Shown: piece after piece, positions 5,917-6,932 of the stretch
Numbering within the stretch: position 1 is the first letter of the stretch
Layout: each line of letters opens with the position of its first letter
DNA from: Anaerolineaceae bacterium
Lineage (GTDB): Bacteria > Chloroflexota > Anaerolineae > 4572-78
Direction: 5' to 3'
DNA length: 6,932 nucleotides
Assembly: GCA_024762375.1 (NCBI GenBank)
Contig: JANTHQ010000093.1
Location: 1 to 6,932 of the forward strand
The notes under the pieces: generated by a model
What the model was told of the DNA's origin: nothing
Database searches by the model: none
What the model saw: the letters and a program-made list of their open reading frames with translations, nothing else
Position numbers and translations under genes: made by a program

Positions 5917-5962
5917 AAACAATGAAACGTCAACACACCCTAACCTCTCCCACCCTTTTTCA

Positions 5963-5999
5963 GGAAGATTGGTTTTGTTAAAGCCAATCTTCCTTTTTT
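5963..5999 (+). terminator. Intrinsic terminator of the secreted-protein gene
   Basis: GGAAGATTGG (5963-5972) pairs exactly with CCAATCTTCC (5984-5993). The stem can extend inward by a G-T pair and three T-A pairs to a GTT loop, and six T follow (5994-5999). On the minus strand the hairpin is followed by TGAAAAAG, without a T-tract, so it should act mainly on plus-strand transcription. It covers the last codons of the convergent gene. Confidence 0.9.
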
Positions 6000-6932
6000 G
6001 TTGCCCATATCCAGCCGAAAATCAGCACCGCCAGCGCCAGCAGCGAGATTCCCGCGCCCCACCAAAATGTGGGGGGAGAAAAAATCATCTCCACCGTGTG
6101 CGTCCCCGCCGAAACGGGCACACCGCGCAGCACGCTGTCCACCCGCGCGATGGGGGTCGGCACGCCGTCAACCGTGGCGCGCCAGCCGGGATAATCGATT
6201 TCCGACAGCACCAGCAGCCCGTCGGCGGCGGCGTTCACCCGTACCGACAGCCGGTTGGGGGCGAAATCGTTGGCGATGACATCGGCTTGCTCGGCAGCCG
6301 GGTCGGCGGGCGCGGCGAGCGGCCATTCGGCGGGCGTGCCGTTTTCCACCAGCGCCACCGAACGCGGGTCGAAAGCGGGGTCGGTCAAACGGGAAATCAT
6401 CGCATCCGGCGGCACAATTTCCACCCGATGGACGAGCCACGCCCGCGGCGCGGGATTGTCCAGCCGGTGAACGTAGGTTGTGCCGTCCGCCGCCGGTTCG
6501 GAAAAAATGACAGTGGACGGGGTATACAATTCTGCCCGCCAGGTGATGACGTAACGCACATTCAGCAGTTCCCACGCCCGCTCAATGCGCATCGGCGGCG
6601 AAATGAAGGCTTCATATCGCGCCAGCCGCAGTGGACTCGCGCCCCAAATATCCTGAATTTCAAACGGCACGCCGTAATTGTCGTACAGCCGAAATTCATT
6701 GTACACCCGAAAAACCGATTGCTCCCCCGCATCGGTTTTGATGGCGGCGACGGCGGCGGGCATTCGGGTGTGCCATTCGGGCGGCTGCGGGTACAGGTTG
6801 TTTTGCCAGTTGACCGAAAACAGGTCGAAAACGAGCAGTGCTGTCAATCCGAAAAACCAAACTTTTGGCGAAAGGTTATTGACTACGCGCAACATTATCC
6901 AGAAGAGTGTCAGTATCAGCGTCAGAAATACC
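5978..6932 (-). CDS. YfhO-like polytopic membrane protein, C-terminal part
   Basis: The frame is open from the right edge of the window to TAA at 5978, giving 317 visible residues. ATG 6895 is internal, since the codons before it continue a hydrophobic helix (VFLTLILTLFWIM). Layout of the visible part: two membrane helices near the left end (the second is VWFFGLTALLVFDLFSV), a long extracytoplasmic beta-rich domain, and a last membrane helix (WWGAGISLLALAVLIFGWIWA) before the short basic end ATKKEDWL. The segment LLNVRYVITW and the segment SEIDYPGWRATVDGVPTPIARVDSVLRGVPVSAGTHTVEM are typical of the C-terminal region of YfhO-family proteins. That family has a GT-C-like fold, and in Bacillus YfhO is linked to sugar modification of wall polymers. 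The substrate here is unknown. GC content and runs of G/C are visibly higher than in the rest of the window. Confidence 0.75.
   Translation of the reverse strand, partial: VFLTLILTLFWIMLRVVNNLSPKVWFFGLTALLVFDLFSVNWQNNLYPQPPEWHTRMPAAVAAIKTDAGEQSVFRVYNEFRLYDNYGVPFEIQDIWGASPLRLARYEAFISPPMRIERAWELLNVRYVITWRAELYTPSTVIFSEPAADGTTYVHRLDNPAPRAWLVHRVEIVPPDAMISRLTDPAFDPRSVALVENGTPAEWPLAAPADPAAEQADVIANDFAPNRLSVRVNAAADGLLVLSEIDYPGWRATVDGVPTPIARVDSVLRGVPVSAGTHTVEMIFSPPTFWWGAGISLLALAVLIFGWIWATKKEDWL

Larger units (their letters stand above)
5786..5935. repeat. 150-bp palindromic region bounded by 11-bp terminal inverted repeats
   Basis: TGTTGACGTTT (5786-5796) is the exact reverse complement of AAACGTCAACA (5925-5935). 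Between them lie two inverted structured repeats (5807-5841 and 5848-5916). The whole looks like a MITE-like or REPIN-like non-coding element. No protein is encoded, and no clear target-site duplication flanks it (GTTC on the left, CACC on the right). It begins 4 bases after the stop codon of the secreted-protein gene and ends before that gene's terminator, so it would be transcribed as 3' untranslated RNA. Confidence 0.7.

Noticed and set aside
5786..5935. CRISPR array or insertion sequence
   Set aside because: There are only two repeat copies, inverted to each other, without regular spacers; no transposase frame or clear target duplication is present.
5963..5999. The hairpin as a bidirectional terminator also ending the YfhO-like transcript
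   Set aside because: On the minus strand the stem is followed by TGAAAAAG and has no T-tract.
6168..6575. Minus-strand frame of 135 codons inside the YfhO-like gene, and plus frames at 5998-6279 and 6255-6470
   Set aside because: Arg/Ala/Gly-rich translations of a GC-rich gene in the wrong frame; the YfhO-like frame has the coherent helices and motifs.

Overview
The window looks like chromosomal DNA from a bacterium with a single-membrane (Gram-positive-like) cell surface, most likely a member of the Chloroflexota (Anaerolineae and relatives). The reasons are the block of genes around pgpH-ybeY-dgkA, an exported protein ending in an LPxTG-type sorting signal, a large YfhO-type membrane protein, and the moderately GC-rich codon use. 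The phylum call is inference from general protein character; there is no rRNA or tRNA to confirm it.

Left two thirds (minus strand, 4748 down to 1): one compact transcription unit of six genes with gaps of only -4 to 17 bases. In order of transcription they are a receiver-only response regulator, yqeY (GatB/YqeY family), pgpH (7TM-HD cyclic-di-AMP phosphodiesterase), ybeY (rRNA endonuclease), dgkA (undecaprenol/diacylglycerol kinase) and coaBC (coenzyme A synthesis, cut off by the window start). A promoter with a perfect, extended -10 box stands just upstream of the regulator. The pgpH-ybeY-dgkA core is a gene order also known from Firmicutes; a regulator and yqeY in front and coaBC behind give it a local character.

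Right third: a short divergent intergenic region leads into a plus-strand gene for a secreted protein made of two COG4315/PF03640-type domains with a signal peptide and an LPVTG sorting signal. Downstream lies a 150-base palindromic region that holds two inverted copies of a structured repeat: same internal-loop sequence, different flanking stems. It is followed by a strong intrinsic terminator. The terminator overlaps the 3' end of a convergent minus-strand gene for the C-terminal part of a YfhO-like membrane protein that runs off the right edge.

The most unusual item is the structured repeat pair at 5786-5935. The rest is mainly housekeeping and envelope functions. No transposase, CRISPR array, RNA gene or defence system is visible.
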